Assembly (NCBI RefSeq): GCF_013141775.1
Contig: NZ_WHOB01000097.1
Coordinates: 124,001 to 188,000 of the forward strand
Direction of reading: 5' to 3'
DNA length: 64,000 bases
Origin: Paenibacillus phytohabitans
Lineage (GTDB): Bacteria > Bacillota > Bacilli > Paenibacillales > Paenibacillaceae
Shown here: positions 17,201 to 26,555 of the stretch, in pieces
Layout of the letters: every line of letters begins with the position of its first letter
How positions within the stretch are numbered: the stretch's first letter is position 1
Notes under the pieces: generated by a model
What the model was told of the DNA's origin: nothing
The model's input: the letters and a program-made list of their open reading frames with translations, nothing else
Databases searched by the model: none
Made by a program: the position numbers and the translations under genes

Positions 17201-18820
17201 ATGAATAATGAAAGTATAGTTAATATAAAAGATAAATACTTTGGGTCTTTACTAGGTGCAATGATTGGAGATGCGTTAGGCTGGGCTTTCGAGGATCGAA
17301 GTAATAATGTTTCGAGAAATGCACAAATTCAGCGTTCATTTTTAAATTGGACGCGGAAAAGTGGCGGAAAATTTTATTTGCATGAAGAAGAAATTACTGC
17401 GGGATCTTATAGCGATGATACGCAATTAATTTTTGCAACTGCTAGGAGCTTACAGTATAAAAATTGGTACTCTCATTTTGTGAGAATTGAACTCCCTGCT
17501 TGGATTATTTATGAACGTGGTGGAGGTGGTGCCACAAAGAGAGCTGCTGAATCGTGGAGTAATGGAAACCAGCCATGGAGACAAGATAAACAAAGTAAAG
17601 AGAATATTAAGCGCTATTTTGATGCTGGTGGTAATGGCGTTGCTATGAGAATATTACCTCATGTTTTTTATTGCGATGGAGATCTGGAGGAGTTATCCAA
17701 ACAGGTTTTCTTAAATGGTATATCCACACATGGACATCCAAGAGCTTTGTTAAGTGCAATCGTTTATGCGTGGGCTATAGACTATGTTAGAAGTAAGGAA
17801 GAAGCATTAGGGTATGGGGAATTGATTGCATACCTACTTCAAACAAAAGATAGATGGTCAAAACTTCCTGAGGTTCAAAATAATAAGGAATGGCGGGAAA
17901 GTGCTGATCAAAATTTTGGTGGTAAATATTTAGAATGTTGGTCAGAGGTTGTATTAGAAATTCAAGAAGGACTCGAAATCGCTTATACGGCAGTTAGAAG
18001 AGGTTTGTTAGATAAAAGTTGGGAAACATTAAACAATTTAAAATGCTTCGATAAATCAGTCCGTGGGGCAGGTACAGTTGCAACTTTAGTCTCTCTATAT
18101 ATGGCTTCCAAGTATGCAGCCGACCCAGCAAACGGAATATTGGAACTGGCTGGATTAAAGAATGCCGATACAGACACAATTGCTTCAATGGCAGGAGGGA
18201 TTTTAGGCACTATTCACGGAACGGAATGGATTCCTACGGATTGGCTATTGGTGCAAGATTATGATTATGCAAGAAAATTAACTACTGCACTTGGATACAA
18301 TACAAAGGAAGAAAATACTGAACCATTATGGTCATCCTCAAATAACAAAAGGTTCCGTGAGCAATTAGCGAAAATCAAATTAAAGCAAGATATTCAGTTT
18401 GGACCCTTTAAATCAGTAACTCTTATTGACGTAAAGAAAAATAGAACGAATATTAAAAATTTAAATGTTACAACTTATAAACTACTTGCTACAGAAGGTC
18501 AAACCATATTTATTAAAACGTTTTTTAAAAGTGCGACGGAAGATAAGACAACTACATATGAAGCTAAGAAAAAAGAAAATCAAGTTAAAAACCATTCACT
18601 TTCTCTAAATGTTGAGACTATTGAAAACTTACTAAACGTACTTCCTCCGAACATCAAATTAGCTACAGCGCTGAAGTTGATTTCAAAATTATTAAATGAA
18701 CTATCACAAGAAACCATTAATATTGATGAAATCGTAAAAAGACACGTTAGCAAAAGTATTGATAAAGAACAAATGAATAACCTAGTCAATTTCATAGTGA
18801 AAAATATATCTTCAAACTAA
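17201..18820 (+). CDS. ADP-ribosylglycohydrolase (ARH/DraG fold) with extra C-terminal domain, putative antitoxin
   Basis: ARH-family enzymes remove ADP-ribose from modified targets with two Mg2+ ions. Residues 8-375 carry the family motifs: LLGAMIGDALGWAFED, the metal ligands SDDTQL at 71-76, GNGVAMRILP at about 146-155, STHGHPRA, and NADTDTIASMAGGILG at 321-336 with D323 and D325. The core is followed by about 160 residues with no recognised domain, helical and Lys-rich. In DarG the second domain inhibits DarT by binding, so this tail is the obvious candidate for a similar job. ATG at 17201 follows GAGGAGTGAGGAAG; a GTG at 17192 in frame is less likely. Known DarG antitoxins use a macrodomain, not an ARH fold, so this would be a different pairing. 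A terminator follows directly. Confidence 0.85.
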   Translation: MNNESIVNIKDKYFGSLLGAMIGDALGWAFEDRSNNVSRNAQIQRSFLNWTRKSGGKFYLHEEEITAGSYSDDTQLIFATARSLQYKNWYSHFVRIELPAWIIYERGGGGATKRAAESWSNGNQPWRQDKQSKENIKRYFDAGGNGVAMRILPHVFYCDGDLEELSKQVFLNGISTHGHPRALLSAIVYAWAIDYVRSKEEALGYGELIAYLLQTKDRWSKLPEVQNNKEWRESADQNFGGKYLECWSEVVLEIQEGLEIAYTAVRRGLLDKSWETLNNLKCFDKSVRGAGTVATLVSLYMASKYAADPANGILELAGLKNADTDTIASMAGGILGTIHGTEWIPTDWLLVQDYDYARKLTTALGYNTKEENTEPLWSSSNNKRFREQLAKIKLKQDIQFGPFKSVTLIDVKKNRTNIKNLNVTTYKLLATEGQTIFIKTFFKSATEDKTTTYEAKKKENQVKNHSLSLNVETIENLLNVLPPNIKLATALKLISKLLNELSQETINIDEIVKRHVSKSIDKEQMNNLVNFIVKNISSN

Positions 18821-18827
18821 GCCCAAG

Positions 18828-18868
18828 AACAGCAAGTAGAAGAGAGCTACTTGCTGTTTTATTTTTTA
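18828..18868 (+). terminator. terminator of the helicase/DarT-like/ARH operon
   Basis: Perfect 12-bp inverted repeat (AACAGCAAGTAG / CTACTTGCTGTT) with a 7-base loop and a following T-rich tract, 7 bases after the stop codon. A textbook intrinsic terminator. Confidence 0.85.
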
Positions 18869-18908
18869 GTAGCAAATGAAATTGATAACCTATATTGGGG
18901 TGGGATGA

Positions 18909-19817
18909 GTGCTGGTTTTCGAAAAGGTCGAATCTATACGTATTATTCCTATGTCACTTAATGACATTTCGTTTATTGGTAAGACTATTTCGGAAGTGCA
19001 AACTAATTATTTTCTTACATTTCTCCCATATGGGAAGTTTCGTTACAAGAAAAGTGCTAATGAAAAATCGAATTCTTTATTTTTATTTCAATTTAAAGCG
19101 CAGATAATTGCATATGCGATTTTAAAAGATAATATTAAAAAGAAAGAAGAAGACTATAGTGGCGCATATTATTTTGAGCCTACTTCCATTACCATATTTA
19201 AAGATCCACTTAATGTGAACGATATTCGTTCTATCTGGAATGAATTTAAGAAGTTTGGTCAAACTATACAAAGACTTGATTTGATTAATCTGGATCTATT
19301 TCTTCAATTCATATCTAATCGAAATAAACTATCCATTGTTGATATAATGGATACTTCAGATAATGAGGAAGATCATCAACTACCAAGTGACGTTGAAAAC
19401 TTAGTGCGTTTAGACGAAATTAAAGATGAGCCGCGCACCCCGTTCAAGTTTCTTAATACTAATCAAAAATGGGTTTGGGGACGAAACATATTAACGAAAT
19501 TAAAAGCCTTAGATCATGCCGGCTACAGTTGTGAAATCAATACTGCTCACGAACATTTCATATCTCGTGCTAGTGGTAAAAGTTACGTTGAAGCACATCA
19601 TCTCATTCCGATGAAACAACAAGAAAAATTTAAAAATAGCTTGGATGTCGAAGCCAATATTGTCTCGTTATGTGTAGTATGCCACAACAAAATACACAAA
19701 GCTTTTCCAAATGAAAGAAATAGCATTATAGAAAGGCTTTACACTAATCGTGTTCACAGACTTAAACTATGTGGACTTCCGATTGAGTTGTCAGATCTTT
19801 TATCGTTTTATGATTAA
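18909..19817 (+). CDS. HNH endonuclease with unknown N-terminal domain
   Basis: A 302-residue protein. The C-terminal 100 residues hold an HNH nuclease: a WGRNILTKLKALDHAGYSCE lead-in, then EAHHLIPM (His pair at about 229-230), NIVSLCVVCHNKIHKA at about 251-266. Only part of the usual zinc cysteines is present (C-x2-C at 256-259 region, first pair reduced to one Cys near 205). The domain resembles McrA/5-methylcytosine-type HNH enzymes. The N-terminal 180 residues are unrecognised and could read modified DNA. GTG at 18909 follows GGGGTGG. The gene lies alone between two strong hairpins, so it is probably a single-gene, modification-dependent restriction factor; that is an inference. Confidence 0.82.
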   Translation: MLVFEKVESIRIIPMSLNDISFIGKTISEVQTNYFLTFLPYGKFRYKKSANEKSNSLFLFQFKAQIIAYAILKDNIKKKEEDYSGAYYFEPTSITIFKDPLNVNDIRSIWNEFKKFGQTIQRLDLINLDLFLQFISNRNKLSIVDIMDTSDNEEDHQLPSDVENLVRLDEIKDEPRTPFKFLNTNQKWVWGRNILTKLKALDHAGYSCEINTAHEHFISRASGKSYVEAHHLIPMKQQEKFKNSLDVEANIVSLCVVCHNKIHKAFPNERNSIIERLYTNRVHRLKLCGLPIELSDLLSFYD

Positions 19818-19856
19818 GGTAAAGTACAACAGAATTTTCGAGCGAGATCCTTTCAC

Positions 19857-19912
19857 TTCACAATGCAAAAAGGACAGTATGAGTATGATAGCTGTCCTTT
19901 TTGCATTGTGAA
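19857..19912 (+). terminator. very long perfect hairpin
   Basis: Perfect inverted repeat with 21-bp arms (TTCACAATGCAAAAAGGACAG and its complement) and a 14-base loop, between the HNH gene and the helicase-nuclease gene. Long perfect arms and an internal T-run suggest a strong terminator. Confidence 0.75.
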
Positions 19913-19959
19913 AATTATGGTAATATGGGCATTATGTATTTTTGAAAGGATTATGGCTT

Positions 19960-22900
19960 ATGAGTGCTCTTCTTTCTTTTTTTCAAAAACTAATCTACAA
20001 ACCACAGGCGATGAAAATTATTCGTCCCACAACAATAAAGTTAGATGCCGTTGGAACTAAACTTTCAGAATTCTCTACAACGCTTCAGCTCTTTTCTTCA
20101 ACTCCCCAATACATATCTTTAAACTCAGATTCCAAACCGGATTTACTGCGTCGAGTAGAAACTCTTCTACCGGTACTCAACGCAAAATCACCGTTTACTG
20201 TAGAACCGTCTGTTCACCTGAAATTTGAAAGCAAAAATAAACGATTAAAACAGTGGCTGTTTCAATCGGACGAATATCGAGTCCTTTGTCAAACGTATGC
20301 ACAGTTACACCAGGAAGCAAAGAACTTGAAAAGCCAAATTGAAGAACAACTAATCATTCATCAAAAGCATAATCAGCAGTTTGATGAGAAGGTTCTTGAA
20401 GCAAATTTGTGCTTTGAACAAATAAAAAAAGAGTACATCTCCACATCCGATAAACAGCGCTATTGTTCTTCTTATCAAGAAGTCTTCCAATTTTTCAAAC
20501 ATGCGGATGTACAAGAGTTAAGTCAGCCGCAAGCGTGGTTTGTATCCATATACTCCAACATTGATCTCCATGTCAGGTTGGCAAACCAGGGATATATAGA
20601 ACTCCAATTAGTTATGCAAAAATCTCTTTTTGATGATATTGATGGAAAGTCTCTGGATGAACAGCAACGAATTTCGGTCTTAACCGATGAAGATAACAAT
20701 TTAGTTCTTGCCGGAGCGGGAAGTGGAAAAACGCTAACGATAGCAGGAAAGGTCAAATTTTTAACCCAAATCAAAAAAGTGCAACCTGAAGAGATTCTAC
20801 TTATATCGTTTACCAACAAATCCGCAAAAGAAATGCAAGAACGAATTAATGATAAATTAAATGTTCCCGTTATAGTCAAAACTTTTCACAAATTAGGAAC
20901 CGGAATTATTGCTCAACATAGTGATTTTAAGCTTAGCGTGGTTAATGAGCCGGGTTCCTATATCCATTCGTTTTTTGAAACAGCAGTATTAACGAAGCCG
21001 CACCTTCTGCAACAGTTAGTTTTCTTTTTTGGAGTGTATTTCAATATTCCACATGATCGTGCCAACTTTAAAACGTTAGGTGAGTATCACGAATCCCAGA
21101 AGTCCTTAGATTTTGAGTCACTAAAAAGTAAACTGGAACGGTTAAATGAAAAGTTTGATAGCTTAAAAGGCGAGAAAATGAAAAGCTTAGAAGAAATCCT
21201 TATCGCGAATTATTTATTTCTTAATGGTATTGATTATGAGTATGAAACGGATTATGAGTATCCAACCGCAACTCGAGAGTTTCGTCAGTACAAACCTGAT
21301 TTTTATTTGCCTAAATACGGTATATATATCGAACACTATGGTGTGAATGAACATATGAGGGCACCTTGGTTAGAAGGAATTGAAGAAGAGAAATATATCA
21401 AGGGAATACACTGGAAGCGTCAGACCCATGACCAAATGAAAACGACTTGTATTGAGTCCTTTTCGTATTACAATCAAAAAGGGGTTTTGTTAGAGAGGCT
21501 AGCAGAACATTTAATGCAGCATAATGTGTCTATTAACCCTATTGATGCAAGCGGTCTATACGAGTTGCTCTGCAAAAGAGAACAAAACCAACAATTCGAT
21601 GATTTCATCAAACTCATTGGCAGCTTTATTAGTTTATTTAAATCGTGTGGATACCGGGAGCTTGACTTTGAACGTTTAGAGCGGGAGAACGAGTTGAAAG
21701 AACGTAATTTCTTCTTGCGGGAACGTACTAAACTATTCCTGGCAATAGCTCGTCCAGCGTATTTGTATTATCAAACAAGCATTGCAAGCGAACGGAAAAT
21801 TGATTTTAACGATATGATTAATGATGCGACAGAGCTCGCACGTTTACCAGAATCCCACTTCCAATATAAGTACATTATTATCGACGAATATCAAGATATA
21901 TCCCGAAGCCGTTTTGGTCTAATTCAAGCAATCAAAGAAAAAAGCGGAGCAAAGGTCATGTGCGTAGGAGATGACTGGCAATCCATTTACCGATTTGCGG
22001 GCAGCGATCTAGATTTATTTACGCGTTTTGGTGATTACTTTGGCGCCTATGAAACTATGAAAATTGAGCGTACCTATAGAAATTCTCAAGAATTGATTGA
22101 TATTGCCGGAAGTTTTGTGATGCGTAATCCCAATCAGTTGACCAAAGATTTGGCATCGGGAAGATCCACTCCACAGCCCATCAAGATTCAAGCGTTTTCG
22201 GAACATATGGGACAAGTAGTCGAAATGATTGTCGATAATTTGGTCAGCAAATATGGGCTTGAAAATGGAGATGAAAAGCGCTCAGTCATGTTACTCGGAA
22301 GAAATAATTTGGATCTAGCCCAGCTCGAAGATTACCCGGGTTTTGTGGTTGATACCAAAGAACTGACCATTAGGTCTGTGAAATATCCATCCCTAGACTT
22401 AATATTTATGTCTGTACACAAATCCAAAGGGCTGGAAGCAGACAATGTAATTTTAATCAATGGGAAAAATGCCACCTTAGGTTTTCCTAACCGCATAACA
22501 GATGATCCAATTCTCCAGTGGGTGTTAACTACACCGGATTACATGGAGTTTGCTGAAGAGCGGCGATTGTTCTATGTAGCGTTGACACGTACCAAAAATG
22601 AACTTTACATTGTGGTTCCTGATAAGGATAAGTCCGTTTTTGTGACTGAATTAATTGAACAATATGGAGTACCTCTAAATGCAATTGGAGTAAAGGGCTC
22701 CATCTCCAATAATCCCAAATGCTTAACGTGTAAAACAGGAGTATTGGTGGAGCGGAAGTCTAAGAAGGGTGAAGCCTTTGTAGGGTGCAGTAACTTTCCA
22801 GGCTGCCGGCGTAAGTACAGTGACCTTAAACTGATTAAAGAACAGATCTACTGTGCCAAATGTAAGGGGTATATGGTAATTAAAAAGAACAATAAAACAG

Positions 22901-22971
22901 GAAAACTATTTTATGCTTGCAGCAATTTCCCACATTGCGCTCATACGATGAACCAGCAGATAGCACTTTAA
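19960..22971 (+). CDS. UvrD-like helicase with inserted nuclease domain and two C-terminal zinc fingers
   Basis: A 1003-residue fusion. Residues 1-230 are helical and unrecognised. The helicase begins with Walker A GAGSGKT at about 253. Between the two helicase lobes lies a nuclease-like insert near 405-530 with PDFYLP and YIEHYGV (about 446-460), a form of the REase fold seen in helicase IV relatives in which a histidine stands where Lys is usual. Walker B IIIDEYQDIS is at about 638, motif V SVHKSKGLEADNVILI near 815, motif VI LFYVALTRTKNELYI near 870. Two topoisomerase-type zinc ribbons end the protein (C-x2-C ... C-x5-C units at about 922-948 and 966-992, both with CSNFPGC/CSNFPHC). ATG at 19960 follows GAAAGGA. 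The next gene (PIN domain) starts 23 bases later and is probably co-transcribed. The fusion suggests unwinding and cutting of foreign DNA. Confidence 0.85.
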   Translation: MSALLSFFQKLIYKPQAMKIIRPTTIKLDAVGTKLSEFSTTLQLFSSTPQYISLNSDSKPDLLRRVETLLPVLNAKSPFTVEPSVHLKFESKNKRLKQWLFQSDEYRVLCQTYAQLHQEAKNLKSQIEEQLIIHQKHNQQFDEKVLEANLCFEQIKKEYISTSDKQRYCSSYQEVFQFFKHADVQELSQPQAWFVSIYSNIDLHVRLANQGYIELQLVMQKSLFDDIDGKSLDEQQRISVLTDEDNNLVLAGAGSGKTLTIAGKVKFLTQIKKVQPEEILLISFTNKSAKEMQERINDKLNVPVIVKTFHKLGTGIIAQHSDFKLSVVNEPGSYIHSFFETAVLTKPHLLQQLVFFFGVYFNIPHDRANFKTLGEYHESQKSLDFESLKSKLERLNEKFDSLKGEKMKSLEEILIANYLFLNGIDYEYETDYEYPTATREFRQYKPDFYLPKYGIYIEHYGVNEHMRAPWLEGIEEEKYIKGIHWKRQTHDQMKTTCIESFSYYNQKGVLLERLAEHLMQHNVSINPIDASGLYELLCKREQNQQFDDFIKLIGSFISLFKSCGYRELDFERLERENELKERNFFLRERTKLFLAIARPAYLYYQTSIASERKIDFNDMINDATELARLPESHFQYKYIIIDEYQDISRSRFGLIQAIKEKSGAKVMCVGDDWQSIYRFAGSDLDLFTRFGDYFGAYETMKIERTYRNSQELIDIAGSFVMRNPNQLTKDLASGRSTPQPIKIQAFSEHMGQVVEMIVDNLVSKYGLENGDEKRSVMLLGRNNLDLAQLEDYPGFVVDTKELTIRSVKYPSLDLIFMSVHKSKGLEADNVILINGKNATLGFPNRITDDPILQWVLTTPDYMEFAEERRLFYVALTRTKNELYIVVPDKDKSVFVTELIEQYGVPLNAIGVKGSISNNPKCLTCKTGVLVERKSKKGEAFVGCSNFPGCRRKYSDLKLIKEQIYCAKCKGYMVIKKNNKTGKLFYACSNFPHCAHTMNQQIAL

Positions 22972-22994
22972 TTAGTTTAAAAAGGAGCAGGAAC

Positions 22995-24077
22995 ATGGAT
23001 CTTGTACTCGATACCAATATTTTCAGAGAAAATTTCAAGATGGATTCGATTCATTTTCAAAACTTATTTGATTACCTGGTGAAAACGAATTCTAAAATAA
23101 TTGTTCCTGAAATAGTTTTACTGGAAGTGGAATCACTTTTCGAAAGAGAACTGCTGAAAAGACTTGAAGGCTATAAAAAAGCATCAAGGTCATTACGAAA
23201 TTGGTTGTTTACTTCGGAATACAGTGAGAATGATGTCCCTCTTGTGGAAGAAGCTGTTGCCTCTTTTATGGATTTCTTTAAAACCAAATTAAAGTTAGAT
23301 CCAGAAGCGATTTTTGCGACAAAGGATGAATACTTAAAAGAAGTTCTGCGGCGCGCTGTAAAGCATATAAAACCTTGTTCGGATAGGGGTGAAGAATTCA
23401 GAGACACTATTTTGTGGTTATCGGTTTTAGATATTGCGAAGGTTCATGCAGATGCACCAATCGGATTTATTTCAAATAATACCAACGAATTCTCATCAGA
23501 TAACAAAATGATTTTGCATCCCATGCTACAAAAAGATGTAACTGACGCAAACATAACGGTATATTATTACAATTCACTACAAGAATTTATTAAACAGCAT
23601 GCACAAAATATACAGACCATTACGAAAGAAATGATTTTGTCTAAAATTCATCTGAAATATTATGCTAATAATCTAATCGATTACCTGAATGATTGGTACG
23701 ATGATCAATTAATTGATTATGTTGAATATAAGGATTATCAACCTTCTGAATGTCATGCTTCAAAATTTACAAGTGAGCTGCTTTTGGGTGAATTTTTTAT
23801 TTATGAAAGAACTGATGGTGCCTTGTACATCGAATTAGAATTATCAGGGGAGCTTGAGTTGAGAGCAAATATAGAAATTGAATACGAGGATGAGGAAATC
23901 GATTATGAATATGATTACGATAATGATCTTTTCTCACCTCTGCCTAAATTGGTTCGACGTACTCGGGTAAGAGAAACGTCCAAAGTTTTTTATCCTAAAG
24001 TTATCGCAACTGTTGGAGTTACATTTGATCAAGAAGTAATGGAGTGGAATGAAGTAGTCGATATTGATATTGAATAA
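22995..24077 (+). CDS. PIN-domain ribonuclease-like protein (DUF4935 type)
   Basis: The 360-residue protein begins with a PIN domain at about 1-190: D6 in LVLDTNIF, E in VPEIVLLEVES, D131-R-G-E-EFRDTILWL, and a final Asn/Asp-rich IGFISNNTNEF. These acidic residues form the usual metal site of PIN RNases. The domain arrangement is that of DUF4935. The remaining 170 residues are acidic and strand-rich (a run of Glu/Asp/Tyr at about 295-313), perhaps a sensor or inhibitory domain. ATG at 22995 has AAAGGAG 8 bases upstream; it follows the helicase stop by 23 bases, so the two form a probable operon. RNA cleavage as an abortive response is inferred from the domain alone. Confidence 0.83.
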   Translation: MDLVLDTNIFRENFKMDSIHFQNLFDYLVKTNSKIIVPEIVLLEVESLFERELLKRLEGYKKASRSLRNWLFTSEYSENDVPLVEEAVASFMDFFKTKLKLDPEAIFATKDEYLKEVLRRAVKHIKPCSDRGEEFRDTILWLSVLDIAKVHADAPIGFISNNTNEFSSDNKMILHPMLQKDVTDANITVYYYNSLQEFIKQHAQNIQTITKEMILSKIHLKYYANNLIDYLNDWYDDQLIDYVEYKDYQPSECHASKFTSELLLGEFFIYERTDGALYIELELSGELELRANIEIEYEDEEIDYEYDYDNDLFSPLPKLVRRTRVRETSKVFYPKVIATVGVTFDQEVMEWNEVVDIDIE

Positions 24078-24100
24078 CAACGCTTAATAGAAATTGACGG

Positions 24101-24147
24101 AAGCACCGTTGCCTGTACGAATAGGCTATCGGTGCTTTTATATTTTT
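24101..24147 (+). terminator. terminator of the helicase-nuclease/PIN operon
   Basis: Stem AAGCACCG / CGGTGCTT with an inner GCCT/AGGC pairing, followed by a TTTTATATTTTT tract, 23 bases after the PIN stop. Confidence 0.8.
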
Positions 24148-24172
24148 AATTGAATTTTCAAGGAGAGAGCGT

Positions 24173-24397
24173 ATGAAAAAAAGAAGGATTATACAATCAG
24201 ACGGTGAGCTAACTTTATGTGTATTAAATGAACTGCCTATTGAAGTTCATTTTATGGGGGAATTTTACTCAAAAGATAAAATAACCAGTTACACAAAAAC
24301 ATCCATCTGTTTTCAAAACGAGTATTTTCTACGCGAGAACTGTATTTTGTTCATTGGAAAGAAAAAAATTTTTTCAAATACTGACTCTGATTGTTGA
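24173..24397 (+). CDS. small hypothetical protein
   Basis: A 74-residue soluble basic protein without a recognised motif. ATG at 24173 follows AAGGAGAGAGCGT, a good ribosome site, which is the main reason to accept it. It sits alone between the terminator at 24101-24147 and the Gabija genes, 157 bases before gajA, so it may be an independent small gene or upstream partner of that system. Confidence 0.55.
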   Translation: MKKRRIIQSDGELTLCVLNELPIEVHFMGEFYSKDKITSYTKTSICFQNEYFLRENCILFIGKKKIFSNTDSDC

Positions 24398-24554
24398 GAC
24401 CTCAGAATGTTCTAATACGATGCCAAAATAATAATTTCATCAATTATAGGTTATTTTAATCGACAACATCGTTCGACATTGTTTGTGAAAATAATGTCGT
24501 ATAGTTAAGATTAGAATATGGTAATTGAATGTACATTATGTGGAGGTCTAAAAA

Positions 24555-26555
24555 ATGAACTCGCCGTTTATTTCGAAAGTTAGAATAAAAAATTTCAGGA
24601 ATTTTATTGATGAAGAAGTTGTGTTAACTCACAAGCAAGTAATTATTGGCGAAAATAATGTAGGTAAGACAAATTTCATAAGAGCGCTTCAATTAATCTT
24701 GGATCCGCAATTGTCTGACGTTGACCGATCTCTACAAGAATCTGATTTCAATGAATCTCTTGATGATCCTATGGGAAATGGAGAAGAAATTGAAATTGCA
24801 ATTGAAATTCAAGGTTATGAGCATAATAGAAATGTTTTAGCGGAGTTGAGAGATGCAACTGTTTCGGAGAGTCCCCATACTTTAAGATTGACCTATAAAT
24901 ATTATCCAGTTCCCAAACCAGATGGTACTAATACATATCAATTTATAATATTTCAGGGTTTGGATGAAAATCAATGGTTCTCAAGTCAACATAGAAAATA
25001 CCTAAATATTAAAGTCATTAAAGCCTTACGAGATGTGGAAGCGGAAATGAAAAATTCAAAGCGTTCTCCGCTTCTTCAATTACTTCGTCAATATGAAATT
25101 GAGAAAGAAGAACTTGATAATATAGCCGAAAGCATAAAAGAAAATAGCGATCTACTGTTACAAATCGATGAAGTGAATGATTTAGAAAGAAGGATAAATA
25201 AGCGCTTTGATGATATTGTGAAAATAGATAAATCTACGGAGATAAAGCTTGCAACTATTGATGTTAATACACAACGCCTGTTAAATATTATTAAAACGAT
25301 GGTGGGGCAGGAGCGTTTCAGACGTCCAATAAGCGAAAGCAGTTTGGGACTTAACAATATTCTTTATATTACTCTTATGTTGTTACTTATTGAAGATAAA
25401 ACTATACCAAAAGTTATGAAACGAACCGTATATGAAGAGCTTTTAACAAAAGAAAGAAGCGAAATTATTAATCGATGCTATGAAATTAATGCAAATGGAA
25501 AGTATATACTTAGAGATGATCTTGCTGTTGACGTTTTAAGTAATTTGTATAACTTTTTAGATCTCCATAATCCTCCGCTAAGAGGCTTCACATTCTTGGC
25601 AATTGAAGAACCGGAAGCACATCTTCATCCGACACTTCAACGCATTTTATATCAGGATGTCATGCGTGGTTCAACATCGATTTTGCTAACAACGCATTCC
25701 ACGCACATTACTTCAGTAGCACCTGTGGATTCAATTGTGCATTTATTGAGAACAACAACCGGGACAAAAATAAAGGCGACTGCAGAAGTACAAATATCTT
25801 TAAAAGAGAAAAGAGACATTGAAAGATACATTGATATCAAACGTGGAGAACTTTATTTCGGAAAAGGTATCATTTTAGTTGAAGGTATCGCTGAAGAATA
25901 TCTAATTCCAAGTTTTGCTGAAAAAATGAACGCTTCATTGGATTCTAAAGGTGTTATCGTATGTAATATTAACTCAACTAACTTCAAACCATACATTAAA
26001 TTTTTGGATGCACTTGGTATTCCCTATGTAATTGTCACAGATGGAGATTATTATATTAATACCACTAATGACAAGAATGAGGTTGTTAGACAGTACCATC
26101 TCGGAAAAGAATCTACCCATACAAGTTATGGTTATTTGGGTTATGAATTAGCTTTTGAAACATTAGTAGAGATAGGGAAGCTGGCAGAGCGAGGAATACC
26201 AGTGAGCCCTGAATTACAAAAAGAAAAACTTGAAGAATTTGGGATATATGCAGGCGAATATACACTCGAGATAGAGATTATGAGAGCCTGTTTAGGTAAC
26301 GCTGAACTTAAGGAAGTAATTACTGACATATATAACGAACTTACATTAGGTAAAGAAACGCAAAAAAGAAACTTTGCAAACGAACTGGACAATAATGAAT
26401 ATTGGAAGTGTCTCGCTAAAATCGAAGGAAAGGGTGTCGGGAAGGGGAGATTTGCTCAACGACTTTCTGTAATGTGCAGCGAAGCACATGTTCCAGTATT
26501 CGTGGCAAACGCAATTACTGCAATTCTTTCCAAAGTTGAGGTTGATGAAAATTGA
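24555..26555 (+). CDS. gajA: OLD-family ATPase-nuclease, GajA of a Gabija-type system
   Basis: GajA proteins are ATP-gated DNA-nicking enzymes that act against phage DNA. The 666-residue protein has an N-terminal ABC-type ATPase: FRNF at 14-17, Walker A GENNVGKTNF at 33-42, a signature-like SESSLGLNNIL region near 260, Walker B FLAIEEPEAHLHP near 346-358 and LLTTHSTHITS. The TOPRIM nuclease follows, with ILVEGIAEEYLIP at about 438-450 and VTDGD at about 493-497. At 666 residues it is longer than Bacillus cereus GajA (578). ATG at 24555 follows TGGAGG. Its stop overlaps the TTG of the helicase gene, a class 2 OLD arrangement, which is what defines Gabija. The identity is based on domains and neighbour; the sequence is clearly divergent from the type system. 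Confidence 0.82.
   Translation: MNSPFISKVRIKNFRNFIDEEVVLTHKQVIIGENNVGKTNFIRALQLILDPQLSDVDRSLQESDFNESLDDPMGNGEEIEIAIEIQGYEHNRNVLAELRDATVSESPHTLRLTYKYYPVPKPDGTNTYQFIIFQGLDENQWFSSQHRKYLNIKVIKALRDVEAEMKNSKRSPLLQLLRQYEIEKEELDNIAESIKENSDLLLQIDEVNDLERRINKRFDDIVKIDKSTEIKLATIDVNTQRLLNIIKTMVGQERFRRPISESSLGLNNILYITLMLLLIEDKTIPKVMKRTVYEELLTKERSEIINRCYEINANGKYILRDDLAVDVLSNLYNFLDLHNPPLRGFTFLAIEEPEAHLHPTLQRILYQDVMRGSTSILLTTHSTHITSVAPVDSIVHLLRTTTGTKIKATAEVQISLKEKRDIERYIDIKRGELYFGKGIILVEGIAEEYLIPSFAEKMNASLDSKGVIVCNINSTNFKPYIKFLDALGIPYVIVTDGDYYINTTNDKNEVVRQYHLGKESTHTSYGYLGYELAFETLVEIGKLAERGIPVSPELQKEKLEEFGIYAGEYTLEIEIMRACLGNAELKEVITDIYNELTLGKETQKRNFANELDNNEYWKCLAKIEGKGVGKGRFAQRLSVMCSEAHVPVFVANAITAILSKVEVDEN

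Noticed and set aside
22917..22994. Longer start of the PIN-domain gene inside the helicase gene
   Set aside because: The ATG at 22995 has a good Shine-Dalgarno and the PIN domain begins exactly there.
24420..24520. LexA-type box before gajA
   Set aside because: A CGAC...GTTCG string near 24460 does not have the spacing of the Bacillus LexA site.
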